Positions 13,108-25,026 of a stretch of 64,000 nt of DNA are shown piece by piece. The DNA is from Auricularia sp. M13. Its lineage: Eukaryota; Basidiomycota; Agaricomycetes; Auriculariales; Auriculariaceae. Both the position numbers and the translations under genes were made by a program. The DNA lies in contig CM073198.1 of NCBI GenBank assembly GCA_037042915.1, positions 1,674,001 to 1,738,000 of the forward strand, read 5' to 3'. The notes below the pieces were generated by a model. It ran no database searches. It was not told where the DNA came from and saw only the letters and a program-made list of their open reading frames with translations. Numbering within the stretch: the stretch's first letter is position 1; each line of letters starts with the position of its first letter.

Positions 13108-15034
13108 CCTGATCCTAGGGGGCAACAGCAGGCAGAAACCCGGCGAGGGAAGGAGAAAAAGAGGAAAGGGCGTGGAGGGAGCTAGCAGTTGGCGCTGTAT
13201 AATTGTTGCATTACCCAGTCCAATATGACCATATCGAGCTCCTCGCAAACATGCCACTCCCCCTTAGCGCGATCCTCGCATCCATGGCCTTTATCCTTCG
13301 CTTTCTTCCATCCAGCCTAGTATGCATCATTCCCCATTCCACAGCCCAGTGCGCAAAGAGTCCAACCCCCGCTGCTCCCCGGCTGCAGTACTAGTCTAAT
13401 CCCATCCCTTCAGATCCCAATGACCGTCCAAAGTTACGGTCCTGCCCCGCAAACTCCCTTGCCAGCGGATCCTCCCGCACGTCGACCCTGCTGTGTAGTC
13501 CGGCTTTGGCTATCTAATGCGCTGCGTTAAGACGCCGGCCTTGCGTGCCTTAATGCACGATCCGCGTTATCTCCGTTATCACTCCCCGATAAAGTTTGCA
13601 TCAGGGGCTCTATCCGGATTTCGGAAGAATCGCGCAGGTCCGACGCGATTGTCCCAAGTACAGTACTTACAGCGGAGCGGTCGTGCATGCCCGACCCGCA
13701 TGCCTGGCGTTACTTCTACAGTACTGTACTCATCTGGATCCATACACTGCAGATCTGTTGTAGATCTTCAGATCAGCCAACCGTTCGTCAGGTTCGCGTA
13801 CAAACCGACCCTGCGCGGCGCGCCCGTCCAGCGATATCTGAGCGCGGTGCCTATGATGTTCGTCGTGGTATTGATGCGTAATAGTATTAGTCCTAGTGGC
13901 GCTGGAGTGATCACGGGCCACCGCGATGGGACGCGTGCGTGATAGGCAAGTCCGCGCACGTTCGCGAGTTCGAATCGATCTCCTGATTCCGAGCTGCATC
14001 GCTCTCACGCATGCATATGAGGAGAAAATGGTAAAACGAGAGAATGAAATTCGCGTCGCAAGACGGACAGTGGCGAGCAGTCGACCTTCATCTGTAATTG
14101 TAGAAATTGCTGGCTCCAGAGTCCGGAGTGCCCGACGCTCTGGGGTGTAAGAAGACATCTCTTGTTCTGGAGCCCCTCCATTCTCGTCTCTCCCGTCGTT
14201 CCCAACACCGTACGGCTCACTGGACGGATGACTTAGCAAAAAAAGAAAAGGATGGTCGGGTCTAACCAACGCAATATCCTCCCTCCCTCCCAATGCGCAA
14301 GTCGATAGCCGTGCGCTTCTTATTGCTCTCGTCGCGGCGCTGACCGTTAAGCCCGGCTGGGTCGTCCGTACAGTATGGCGAGTCGGGTTTACTACAGTAC
14401 CTGGTTTTGGCCTGGGCCCTGAGCAAGACTCTCAGTCGGTTGAGATTAACCTTGAGTGTTCTGTAGCACCGGGACTCTGGCTGCTCGGCTCCGTTCTCGT
14501 CGCCTCTGCTGCCCCGGACTGTCTGGACATAGTATACATTCTGACTTGCTGCTCGCAACTTCGCTCCGGTCCTTTTGTCGCTGCACAACTTCCCCTATTT
14601 TCAGGTTTGACATTCGGTGCTTGCAGAATCCCTTCACGACCATCTAAAAGAAGAATAATAAGTCTGACCGCATATGACTACCGCTCTGCGCAGCCTGATA
14701 CTAAGTATGCAATACGATCATATTATGTATTTTACCATTCATGTTCTGCGTCAGCAGGCCTCAGGCTGCAAGTCCAGGTGAGCCTACCGCTAGATTCTAG
14801 TTTCCAGCATTCACAACGCATTACTTAATGGTATACAGCATCAAATCCCGCAAATTATGCGCATGCGATCATGCATTCCAGATTTGCAGTTGCCTAGGTC
14901 TCCAGCATGCGCAGGCGTTTCGCCTCAGCTTGAAACCAAACAGGTACCTCCATCTGGACTTCGAACTCTGCGCCGTGTCCCCCGGGCCCGCGCCGCTCAC
15001 CTCGCGCTGATGAAAGAGAGCGTGCCGGCCCCTT
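13108..15034. other. Intergenic region left of the outer transposon
   Basis: No convincing gene. Overlapping ORFs at 13517-14640 show no family motif. The last few hundred bases, read on the minus strand from 15034, should continue the F-box pseudogene that ends at 50612 on the far side of the transposon; across the insertion site a frame runs for about 11 codons and stops near 15008. Confidence 0.4.
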
Positions 15035-15042
15035 GTCCCAAA
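15035..15042. repeat. Target-site duplication of the outer KDZ element, left copy
   Basis: GTCCCAAA lies directly outside the left terminal inverted repeat and is repeated exactly at 50604-50611 directly outside the right one. Eight bases is the usual duplication of KDZ and hAT-type transposons. Confidence 0.9.
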
Positions 15043-15412
15043 CACCCGGGTGTTAGCCCTTCCGGTGATAAGAAGCCCGGGTGATGGGGGGGGGTGTGCC
15101 ATGGCTTGTAGCACTCGGATTGCTAGTGTAGATACGTTCGCGAATAAATCCGCGAATACCTCAATAATCCTCGGCCGCCAAGGAGTCCCTGCGGCCGGTG
15201 CAAGAGTCAGGGACCAGGAAGCAACAGGGATTGCCTGTCAAACTGTCCGGAACGTCCGGCACCTGTCAAAGACGTCCGGGCGCTGTGCCCGCCGCCATCA
15301 ATCATCGTGCTCATCGCCGCAGCGCCGTCGCCGACGACGAGCACGACTCGTCCGCACCGTCTCACTCAAAAATTACAAATCCTATACCGTTCGACTCGTA
15401 CAAACGAGCTCT
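15043..15412 (+). repeat. Left 370-bp terminal inverted repeat of the outer KDZ element
   Basis: It starts CACCCGGGTGTTAGCCC, itself beginning with the palindrome CACCCGGGTG, and ends ACAAACGAGCTCT. The same 370 bases occur in reverse at 50234-50603; the translated frames match across more than 115 codons, so no or almost no differences have accumulated. Confidence 0.9.
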
Positions 15413-15499
15413 ATTCATTTATGGTACTCAGTTCACACGAAAAGAAAAAGCGCAAGAATCAGTGTGTATTGCAAGATCTATACGAGGGAAAGCCGAGCA

Positions 15500-16868
15500 C
15501 TAAGCAACGGCGGTAATGGGCGCGAGGGGCTTGCGCGGCACGTTCTTATCGCTGCGCTCCTTACGAGGCGCCTTGGTTGTGTTCTTGTTCGCAGCTGTGA
15601 GCCGCGCGATGATGTCGTCGCGCCGCTCGTCGATCTCGTCCTCGGGCACAGTGCGCCATCCGCAGGTGCCGGACTCCATGGCGCCGATGAGCCGCTTCAG
15701 CGGCGGTGTTGTGCCCATACGCCCAGGGTCGGGCAAGACGTCCTCTGCGCCGCCAACGAAGTCGACCTTGAACTTGTCGAACATGCCCAGCAAGTCGTAC
15801 GTCATGCGGCCTTTGGGAACGAGCTCTCCTATGCAATTGCGTGAGTAAATTTCACGGTGTTGCGGGCGGGGCGTACGGAATGAAGCGGCGATGAGCTCCC
15901 GCGCCTTGGTCTTCAGCTTCCCAACGTTGTCCGATGCGGACTCAACAGGCTCTACAAAGACGTTAAATGGCTGCTCAGATTAGCAGCGCCAGGCATTCAC
16001 TTACCGTCAACCCTGCCTGAGATCAGGTAGGTATGGAAGTCCATGGCAAGCTTCTCGGGCGTGGTCTTGAGCACGTTGTTGATGAATGATACAGCGCCCG
16101 GCGAGAGCGCGTGCATGCCGGTGCTGTACGCGCTCGAGTTTTGGTTGCCAAAGAACATGAAGAAGGCGGCGTCGTTGCGATTCGCGACACCGGTGGCCTA
16201 TGAGGAAGTGATCAGCACGGACTGGCATAGCATAAAACAAAAACAAAAATACATACCCGTTCCGCGATGGCCTTGACGTTCTGGCGTAGGTCCGCATCCT
16301 GCGCGTGCGCCCAGTGGTGCCGGACATTCTCTTTGTTGCGCTGCTTGGCCTCGTAGTCCTTGAGCAATGAAGCGCGCTGCGCCTCGGTCAGCTCAGCATA
16401 GCCGGCCTTAGCTTGCGCCGACAACTCCTTTAGCTTGTCCCTGCCCGTAGCTACGATGAAGTTAAATATATGCAATGTACCTAGCGAAGAAACACTCACC
16501 ATCGCCCGTGTAGTCCGCCGCGATCTTGCTGATGTACGCGTTGAATGGATTATGCTTGCGCGACCCTTTGCGAATCTTCGCCTGGCAGTTGAACATCATG
16601 CGCACCCAGGGCAGCGGCCTATGCGCGAGTCAGCGGTTTGCACAGTGAGCAGGAAGCGAGATGCATACCTGTCGAGCTCAACAGCCAGCTCCGCCAGCTG
16701 CTCGTCCTGCTGAGCGGCGACCTCGCTGATGCGCTTGTTCTCGTGCTGGCGCTTGTTCCGACGCTGAACGAGCTGCGCGGCCGTGGGCGGGGCGCGCTTG
16801 TCGGAGCGCGAGTACTTGTTGCGCGGGCCCTGCGGCTTCTTTGGGGCGGTGGTGACGAAGAGGACCAT
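15500..16868 (-). CDS. Accessory protein of the outer KDZ element, function unknown
   Basis: The start at 16868 has a strong CCACCATGG context; the stop is at 15500-15502. The N-terminus is very basic (RNKYSRSDKRAPPTAAQLVQ, then RRNKRQHENKR). Further exons give GSRKHNPFNAYISKIAADY, a helical Ala/Glu/Gln-rich stretch (KELSAQAKAGYAELTEAQ), NDAAFFMFFGNQNSSAYSTG, a block with PEKLAMDFHTYLISGR, and a C-terminal exon with MTYDLLGMFDKFKVDFVGGA and a Lys/Arg-rich end. About six exons with short introns. No named domain is recognised. The basic N-terminus suggests nucleic-acid binding or nuclear location. Position inside the terminal repeats, on the transposase strand, suggests a transposon-encoded helper or captured gene. 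Confidence 0.65.
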
Positions 16869-17164
16869 GGTGGGCAGAGCGGGAGAAAAAAAAACGGGAT
16901 TTCAGAGTCAGCGCACGCGGTGAAAAGCGGGATCATGCAAGTCTATTGGCCGGTGCATACAGGCGATGGTCTGGCGAGGCGGCGGCGGAACAGAGAGCTT
17001 TGCGGAGTGGCAGTAGCGGGTGAGGGAAGCGGGGACGGTGCGAGAGTGGGGGACTGCAGCGAGAGCGGGGGAAGGGGCATGATAGCAGCGGCAGCGGCGG
17101 GAGACACTGCAAGAAGGGAACAGGTCAGAGATGCGGAGACAGACGGAATGTGGAGGGCGTACCT

Positions 17165-18596
17165 TTATAGAGGCCACTGTGCATCGAGAAGATCTGTCAG
17201 CGCCGCGTGGACAAGGCGTGCGCAGGTCAGGGGATCAAGATCGTATTCCTCACGGAAGATACGAGGCCAATCGTCGAGGCCCCGGCAGCTTGGCTGCACG
17301 TCGAGCACGACATTCTTGATGGCCAGCGCCATCGGGCCCCTGAGGTGCGTGTGGTCACGAACCGCCTTGTCGAACGTAGGAATACGCGGCACCTGATCGT
17401 GTTGGCGCACGTATCGCACCCGAGCCTCGTGGCGTGCTGTCGTGTCGGCGAGGTCGCGTGTGCTCCATGGCTGATTATGCAGCCCCAAGACCATGGGACC
17501 AGCAACGAATCGGCGCGGGGGGAGGACATTGAGAAGTTGAAGCACCGCGAGGTTGCGGTACTTCGACGAGGGGACCATCAGGTGTTCCTTTCGCGCGGTG
17601 AACCCGGCCACGTGCGGCGCTGCGATACCGTGTCGAAAGGCCTCGACCATGAGGTTGAAGGTCGGCTCGTAGTCCGTGCCAGCGCAGCGGACGGCGCGTG
17701 GCTTGTACCGCACGATCTCCGGCTCCACGGCGACGTCGAGCACCGTATGCCCTTCGTAAGCCTCTGGTGCCGCCTGCGCAAAAAAAGAGACCGTGTCACC
17801 AAGCCTGTCGCAAAGGCAAATCTGAAATTCCCATTAGATGTGCGAACACCGCACAGCGGCTGCAACTCACAGCACTGATAATATCCTGCTGGAGCATGGC
17901 CACGGCCGACTGGCGGGTATTCTTCTGCTTGACGTACCAGGGGTGGGTCCGCTGCACCGTCTGGATGGCCTCGTAGTCGTCGACGCGCGCCAATTCCGCG
18001 AGATCCCAACGCGTGTGGAAGTTCTCAAAGTCGGCAAGGATGGTCGCAAGCTCCGTCCCGATGACGTGACCGCTGACGACGACGTTGCGCGCAAGGCGCT
18101 CGTGTGCCTTTTCCATGAACGCGCGCGCGAGTTTGCGTGTTGCTTTCCTGTGCGCGTTCATGTCGATAGGCGGGCCCCGATATGCAGCAACTGGACCAGA
18201 CGGCGTGGGGGGCGCAGCGGGAGTGGGGGGAGAATAAAATATATCGGTAGCCGAAGAAGGGGTGCTGGGCGTCGGGGGTGCAGCGTCGTGGAACAGACGA
18301 CGGTCAACGGGCTGTGACGGTGTGGACGGTGCAATATCGGCCGTAGAGGACGAGCGCAACGTCGACGGCGATGCAGGTGTAGCACTCGACGGGTATAAGT
18401 ATGTGGAGCGGGCGCTGGACCTCGAGGGGGTGGAGGGCACGAGAGATGAGACCGTAGAATGTGAAGACGTTTTTTTTGTCCCAGACGACGCCGTAGACCC
18501 GCTCTGCGCCGAGCGAGAGACTGCAAGGCTGCCCATGCTGCCGGCGAGAGACTGTGCCGAGTTGCGCGAGGTGCGCGACGGCGTCGAACTCGACAT
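17165..18596 (-). CDS. Second accessory protein of the outer KDZ element, function unknown
   Basis: The start chosen at 18596 (MSSSTPSRTSRNSAQ) opens a Ser/Thr/Pro-rich, probably disordered region of about 140 residues, followed by a folded-looking part: HRKATRKLARAFMEKAHERL, GTELATILADFENFHTRWDL, DDYEAIQTVQRTHPWYVKQK, and after a short intron (about 17775-17870) YKPRAVRCAGTDYEPTFNLM, FTARKEHLMVPSSKYRNL, and an ending DLLDAQWPL with TAA at 17165. No known domain was recognised. A second long ORF on the same strand but in another frame (18304-18726) covers the Ser-rich part and also looks protein-like, so the true 5' end is uncertain. Confidence 0.6.
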
Positions 18597-19216
18597 GAAT
18601 GTCGAAGAGAGAGAGGTTGGGCTCGTCCGGCGATACCCGATTGCTCTCTTCCCACCCGCAAATCGTTGCATTCAGCTTCTGTATTCCCACCGATAATACT
18701 TTTCCACCAAGCATCGCGTAGCCCATATGTACTTCTGCCTGGAAATGAAATATCAGCTTGAGATATCCAACACGACACTAGATATGTTCTGTTCGATGTG
18801 CAAAGCACCGACCACTTCGTGCAATGAGCATTTCTTTACTACCCGTGACATTCGAATGCGCAAACTGCGTGGAATATAGTTCTAGGCCACAATAGCCCGT
18901 GAATCTCGAGTTTGGTGTGATTCTGATGTTGGCAACTCTCTGTGTACTGACGGCGAGGTGGAGGTGCAGTCCATAGTTCACAGTAGAGTTACACTCTGAA
19001 TCCCAGGTAACCTGAGCTGAAATTTAGAGGAGAAGCCTACACCTCACTTAGGAGCCAGTATACATTGTAAAGAGAAGCACTTGAGCACTCATACCAGTCA
19101 ACGGAGGGGTCATGCAGAGTGGGGTTCAACACTTGCACACGGCCGTCACTCACATTCAACTCATTCTCATGTGCTGCCAGAGACAATGAAATAGAAAAGG
19201 CAGTCTATTATACGGT

Positions 19217-19513
19217 CTAGGAGCCCAAGTTCCATGTCAATAAAGAGTGCTCGAGGGGCACACCATCTACATCTCGTGCTACATTCTGCATGAATTGCTC
19301 TAAGACGTCCGCCTGCGCGCCGAGCTGCTCCGAGTCCGAATCCTCGTCATCATCCTGCTGGACCTCCTCCAAGGTCCTGTCCACCATTGGCGAGCGATTT
19401 GGCGCGTCCTGCATGCTCGCCTCGCCGTTTCTCGTGCCGGGACCCGGGACACCGCTGAATCCCGACCACACCGACAAATCGTCGAGCCGGACACGGTGCA
19501 CCGCGTTGACGCG
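19217..19513 (-). pseudogene. 3' fragment of the outer KDZ transposase gene
   Basis: Open frame ending at 19217. Visible residues include HRVRLDDLSVWSGF and a very acidic stretch (QQDDDEDSDSEQL) typical of KDZ C-termini. At 19513 it is cut by the left LTR of the gypsy element. The codon phase matches that of the larger fragment ending at 47132 once one ACGCG copy is counted, which shows the two pieces were one reading frame before insertion. Confidence 0.8.
19509..19513. repeat. Target-site duplication of the gypsy element, left copy
   Basis: ACGCG directly precedes the left LTR and recurs at 47127-47131 directly after the right LTR. Five bases is normal for Ty3/gypsy integrases. Confidence 0.9.
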
Positions 19514-19745
19514 TGTAACCGGCCCGGATTGGAGACATTCCCGGTCTACAACGATGGAGAAGATTCTAGGACTTTCACTACTATTCCATTCCTGTACATT
19601 CTAGAATTAGACTCAAATATGTATATAAGCGCGGGGACTCAGGCAGTAGGAGCGGCATCCTTCGGGATACGGACTTAGCTCGCCTTCGTCCTCCGCACGA
19701 TAGTGCAATCTTATCTAATTATCTTATTCACACAGCCACTCTTTG
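19514..19745 (+). repeat. Left LTR of the gypsy element, first 232 bases
   Basis: Begins TGTAACCGGCC and contains a TATATAA box at 19622-19628. It is interrupted after ACTCTTTG by the 19.36-kb inner element; the remaining 36 bases are at 39111-39146. 232 plus 36 equals 268, the exact length of the right LTR, and I saw no base differences from it. Confidence 0.92.
19738..19745. repeat. Target-site duplication of the inner element, left copy
   Basis: ACTCTTTG, part of the LTR, is present once in the intact right LTR (47083-47090) but twice here: at 19738-19745 and 39103-39110, on either side of the inner element. Confidence 0.9.
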
Positions 19746-19789
19746 GGGGCATGTTGCGGCTTTCAAGGGTAGGAAGCTCCTCCCAACTC

Positions 19790-20095
19790 CGGATTCCTGA
19801 CTCCCAACTCCCAACTTTCCATTTCCTCTCCCCATCTGTATATACATTTTCTACCCTACACTATCTACTTATCCAGCTCCCAACTCCCAGCTCCCAACTC
19901 CGGACTCCCACCTTCGCCGCTCGAATCCCGAGCGCAAGTCCAACTCCAACTCCAAACTCTGCTCCCAGCTCCCAACTCCCAACTCCGGACTCCCACCTGC
20001 GCCGCTCCCATCCCGAGCGCAAGTCCAACTCCAACTCCAAACTCTGCTCCCAACTCCCAGCTCCCAACTCCGGACTCCCACCTCCCGCCGCCAGA
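19790..20095. repeat. Left subterminal repeat array of the inner element
   Basis: CTCCCAACTCC-type words are repeated throughout. Within the array an 85-bp tandem unit occurs about 2.5 times (GGACTCCCACC recurs at 19902, 19987 and 20072). Subterminal motif arrays of this kind are usual binding sites for the element's own transposase. Confidence 0.75.
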
Positions 20096-20801
20096 CACAA
20101 CAGTGACCTTCTCGATGAAGCACTGCAGTGCAACCACGTGCATCGTGTAGCGTAATTTAGGAAGAGCGCGAGCGCAAGGACTTTGGTGGTGTCGGACGCG
20201 TTTCCTATCTGAACTCCAAGAAATGATGATGTACTCATTAACAGCGCAGAGGACGGAAATCGTGCATGGCGACGGCGAACGGAGTGCGCAGGTCGGTAGC
20301 GACGAGCAGTGCAGTACAGCGTACGGGGGCGCCGCTGTACACCTCTGGCGAGAATTCCTGCGGAGCTTGCAAGGGCAGGGCGTACGCGTGGGCTAGCATG
20401 TGCTCGCCCGAGGTGCAGCACGCGGAGGTCGCTAGCGAGCACGGACACAACGGATGTCAACGTTGTGCGGTCACACTGCGGGCGCGGGATGAGACACACC
20501 ACTCCAGCTTCGGGTCGTCTACAGTCTAGTCTTGGCCGCCGCAGTTTCGCTGGTGGGTTTGGCCCTGGCTGGGAAATGGCGGGAGGTCACTGTGTTGGCG
20601 ATCGTCTGCAATTTGCTTCTCTTCGTTGCGCACCGGCTTCGAATGTAATAGATGATGTCTGTCAAGCGCTCAATAAGAGAGTACTTATAACAGACTGGAA
20701 AGAGCGCGTACAATGTTGGATAGAATACTTTTTCTGTTAAGATTACCCTCACGGGGATCAACACCTAGAGCGCCTTGTCAGTCACAAGACAGCGTGAAGC
20801 A
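20096..20801. other. Inner element, non-coding stretch between left repeats and transposase 3' end
   Basis: Only short ORFs without family motifs; no RNA gene or further repeat was seen. Confidence 0.4.
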
Positions 20802-23795
20802 TCACCGAAACCATACGAACTTATGTGCATTCTGTGACTTGGACGAGTTCCGGTACTGGGATAGAGCAGACCTGCCGGTCTTGGCTGCTGCAGCTGGCGC
20901 GAGGTCCTGCTCTTGCTGGCGGAGACGATGCCTGTTCCAGATCGCGAGGAACGAATGCGCCAACTCGATCGCGTGGCGCTGCGACATGTAGCTCATGACC
21001 TTTCGTATTCTAGCGATTCCCGCATTGCCGCACTCGCCTGCGCTGGAGTTGACGCGAGCGAGAAGCTGTCGCCATGGTTCATAGCCGTTGATCAAGCAGG
21101 CTGGCGAGCATCGTGTGTGATCTTGGCCGTGGAACTTGTCGATGATGAAGAGCGTGTCGCCGAAATAGACCGGCTCTCTCGTCATGCAATACGGGGCAGG
21201 GCGCATGCGAAATCGTAGACCACGATTTTGGGCGCCTTCCGCCAGTAGCAAAATAGAGCGGAGAAAACGTCGTTCCGTCCTTCGCCCGCCGGGATAACGT
21301 GAAAGCCAAGGCAGACACTATGCCTGCACCACGCTACCATGAGCCCGCCCGTGAGGCCCTTCTTGCCGTACTCCTGGTAAAACTTGTTGCAGCCGACGTT
21401 CACTCCCTCGTCGGTGACGACTCCGCGCTCCTGCTTGCCGTCTTTCTCCATGTGCGGGTATGCGGGGCGATTACATGAACGCGATGCTTGCCGTAAAAGC
21501 AGCCAGTCTGTGCGCGGACGTGATAAGCACAAGAAACACATGGAGGTAGCGAGTCCGACTTACCTCGCGCCAGTCTTCTTCGTTCGATTCGTTCAGCAGC
21601 GCGTCGTCCGGGTTATGCTCGGACAGCTGGGACCGGACGGTCGTCGCTCGATCCAGGACGAAGGCAGCGAGGCCTCGCAGCTCCTGGCTGATGCACCCGC
21701 GTATACGAAGTTCGAGTTGCGCCACGAGTGCGAACGCCGGGACAATCGGGAGCAGCGGTTCGACCGCGTTCTTGTCGCCCTCAGTCGCGATCTGCTCCAG
21801 GTGCGGCCATGCAGCCGCGGGCGCGAATTGGAGTACGGACTCGTACGCCAAGACCTGCTCGAGCAGTTCCAAGACTAGCCGTCCGTCGTCCTTGCCAAAG
21901 GGATGCTGTCCCGACACGACATGAACAGCGAAAATGAGGGCGAGGTCTTTGTTGACTTTGCAGAGCCGCTCGAACAACACATTCGTGTCGGGCAGCTGTC
22001 CTCCCCGACCCTTGCCTGCGGTGGCTCGTCGACCAGAATCCTTGGAGTTCTTGGCCGGGATTGCGAGATCGTCGTCCTTGCCGTCCACGTCTGCGTCGCT
22101 ACCCTTTTTCCTGCCCTTCTCGTCGCGGCCGAGGAGGCGACGAACCGCGTCTTGGGCTTGTTTCCGAAGCTCTCGATCTTCGACGACGGAGGTAGGGCGC
22201 GAAGGCGGCCGCACATTGGGCCGCGTCGGCGCGTTATCCGACACCATGGTGGGCGGACGCAAGGTCGACGTAAGGGAGCCCTTGGCAAAGCCGGCGGTCA
22301 CGCCGTCGAAGATGATGACCTCGGGTTCATCACCACAGAGCGAGCACTTGAAGCTATCTGGCATGTGCTGCTGACGGCAGAACGCATAGTAGGCGGTTCG
22401 AAAGGTGGTGTCGCCGACGAAGTTGTAAGGCGAGTGCTTCTCGTACACATGGCGAACGGTTTTGCAGTAGGCGGTCAGCGGGGTCTCGGACATGCTCATG
22501 CGGCTCTGAAACGACTCGAACAGCTCGTGGGAGTAGATGCTCTCGTTATTCATATTGAACAGGCCGTATTCGCGGAGATCTGGGCCGCACTTGAGACGGC
22601 AAGAGCTGCATGCCCGGACTTCGATGCGACAGGGCGTTGCTCTCTTTCGCCGTACACAATACATGAGACCGTTTCCACGGTCGAGCTGCTTCTCGGCTCG
22701 CCACCGCAGCGACAGCGAGGATGTTCGCCCAAGGTGAATGATTCGGGTAATTTCACCCCGACGGGCGACGAGTCGACCTTATCCGTCTTGAGCCGGGCCC
22801 ACACTGGTGGCCCAAATGGTAGATGCGAGACGCTGCGCTCGTCTTGCAAGTCTTTCCGACTCTGGGCTTCGACTTTGGCGTTGCGTCAGTATCTGAACAT
22901 CTGCGTTTAGGGCGACTGAGAACTGACCTCGTTCTTGGTCTCGTTGCGCCTTTTCTGCACGGGCGGCCAGAGCCTCGGCGCGGCCGTCCGCATCGTTATC
23001 CGAATCCGCTCTCTCGCCAAAGAAGATCCGCAGAGCCTTCGAGTCCTTCACGGCTTTGATGTGCGCGCACTCGCTGGATCTTGTGTGCTGCGCGCACGCC
23101 CAAGTTCCGTTCCGAGACGAACGCCCGTAATGTGAGACGATTTCGGGAGAGTGCCCGTGTGCATGGGCCAGGAACAGATGGGTTGCCGGGACGGCGTCGG
23201 TCGCCTCCCTGCGATGGAACAGAACGGCGGGAAAGTTATCTACGAGAGCGTTAATCTGTGAACACGCCGTCCAGCGCTAAGGCCCACCTTGGATCGTGAT
23301 GGGCTGGAGTTTAGGAGGGTCCTTGGAGCTGAGGACCATCGCGTGAACGCAAGCTGAGGACTTCTTATAATCTGGGCAGCTGCAGTGATAGGAAATGCGC
23401 TCCTCCTCGTCCAGCTCTCGTCGGATAACGGCCCAGGGGATCAAGCCGCCCACAGGCGTCAGGGTCTCACTGTCGAGATCACATAGCTCGGCGACCCAGG
23501 TTTTCGAATCGATTTGATGGAACGCAAGGTGCTTGCCCAGTGCAACGCGATAGCGCGCATACACGGTGTCTGGCGCGACGTCGGATGGCCGTAGCTTCTT
23601 TCGTTTTGGAGCACAAGGCAGGACGTTCGTAATCTGCCGTTTCCGCTTGGGCTTGGGCTCTGGGCCAAAGATGACGGGGGTGGGGGCTTCAGACGAGGGC
23701 TGTGGGAGCTCATGGAGATCCTTGCGCGAGAGAGTTTTCTTGCCCTTCCCACGGCACCTTGGCAATGGCTTGGGGAGCGGGGAGTAGACCGACAT
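20802..23795 (-). CDS. KDZ-superfamily transposase with SWIM zinc finger and CxC5/CxC6-like cysteine clusters
   Basis: Start at 23795, stop at 20802; a TATATA box lies about 45 bp upstream. Exon 1 ends in a SWIM finger (YHCSCPDYKKSSACVHAMVL). After a 47-bp GT-AG intron at about 23233-23280 the protein continues DNFPAVLFHRREATD and has a second Cys/His stretch (GTWACAQHTRSSECAHIK). Next come cysteine clusters of the type linked to KDZ transposases: HPRCRCGGEP, RACSSCRLKCGPDLREYGLF, FKCSLCGDEPEVIIFDGV. The core at 20802-21500 has GLTGGLMVAWCRHSVCLGFH, KIVVYDFACALPRIA, DTLFIIDKFHGQDHTRC and AGECGNAGI, offering an Asp and a Glu for a DDE-type site. It differs clearly from the outer element's transposase. 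It presumably cuts and joins the element's own ends. Confidence 0.82.
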
Positions 23796-25026
23796 AGTGG
23801 CACGGAATCCCTATAGACAAAGCCGGTTTCCATGCTTCAGTATATATGGCTCGACAATTCGAGTTGCAAAGCCGACTGACCTCCACTAAGGTATGTAAGG
23901 TTCTGTGCCAGCCAGCCAGGTCGCAGATAGAGAGGCGTCTGGGGATAGAAGTGCGAGTAGACGGCGGTGAAATATTCAATTTGACAGTCCAGTCAGTACT
24001 TGCGTCCTGGCGACTCGCATGAACACGACCCACCGCGGGAAAGATCCAGTATATATTCGAAGTTGGTCGAGTTCGTCCCAGAGCAGCAGTCGCGGCCGAG
24101 AAAAATAGTGAGAGAGCGTGGGCGCAGTGTAGCAAGTCGATATGGGTAGCAATAAATGACCGCGTCGCACTACACAGGGACACCCTCGGATTCGAGGGCG
24201 CGCGCTGTGGTCGTGCTCTCGCTCGCTTGCACCTTACTCACGAGAGTCGTGAGTACGGGCAGCGGGGCGAGGTGGGCTGGGTGTCGGCGCTGGGCGGGTG
24301 GCTTGGGGCGAGGAGACAAAGTCCGTTCGGACTCCGCCGGCCGGACGCATCGCACCTTGGCTGACCGTGCGCCGCCCACAATTCTGTGGGCGACCTGCAG
24401 CCCTGGCATGGTGCGATCTCGGCCGCACCACAGACTGTGCAATATGGCAAAAGGTTTACGAATCCGTAAATCTGCGCCAGCGCCGTATGCGTCGGCCGGG
24501 CAATTGCATATGGGCGCGTCCTCGCGTACCTGGAGATCGTGCTTCGCACACTCCCTGTTGCCGTGCAAATCGATCACTGCACGTCGCGCACGACTCCGTA
24601 CGGGGCGCTGCACATCGGGAGCGCCACCGACCCGACATTATTCAGCTCGGACGCCATTTTGCAGGCCGCGATCCAATCGTCGTGCGGCGCACTTGGCCCA
24701 TGCCCGTTATTTCGGCGACCTCGCTAACGCCTCGACTCCGTGGGCGTTTGCCCGGGGTGCGCATCTACGGTCGTCGATGCGCGGGCGCCGGGTAACTGTG
24801 CATGTGGTCCAATCGGTCAGCGTGCTCGAGTTCGTGCTTGGCCCATTTACGCTGCTCTGGCAATTTCGCTAACGGGTTCGATTGCAGTTCGAACGGTCCA
24901 GGTCCTACGACGTCTGACGCCACACGCGAGCCCGTGCAGCGTCATGGCATATATGCGGCAGTCGACTTCGCGCGCACAAGTCTTCGACGCGCCTGCTCCG
25001 CTCCCTGCTCGCTCCCTGTCCGCGCA
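23796..25026. other. Inner element, stretch without an assignable gene
   Basis: Lies between the divergent transposase and small Cys-rich genes, so it probably holds both promoters. ORFs at 24156-24872 and 24170-24613 are long but show no family features; 5' exons of the next gene may be hidden here. Confidence 0.4.

Noticed and set aside
13517-14640. Candidate genes left of the outer transposon
   Set aside because: ORFs on both strands overlap with no domain, splice pattern or composition that supports coding.
15051-15402. Reading the 370-bp repeats as solo LTRs, since an internal part starts TG and ends CA
   Set aside because: The copies are inverted, share bases beyond those TG/CA limits, and are flanked outside by an exact 8-bp duplication, which fits terminal inverted repeats of one DNA transposon.
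22000-22910. Long plus-strand ORF opposite the inner KDZ transposase
   Set aside because: Composition and lack of motifs mark it as a shadow; the minus strand has the Cys clusters and conserved core.
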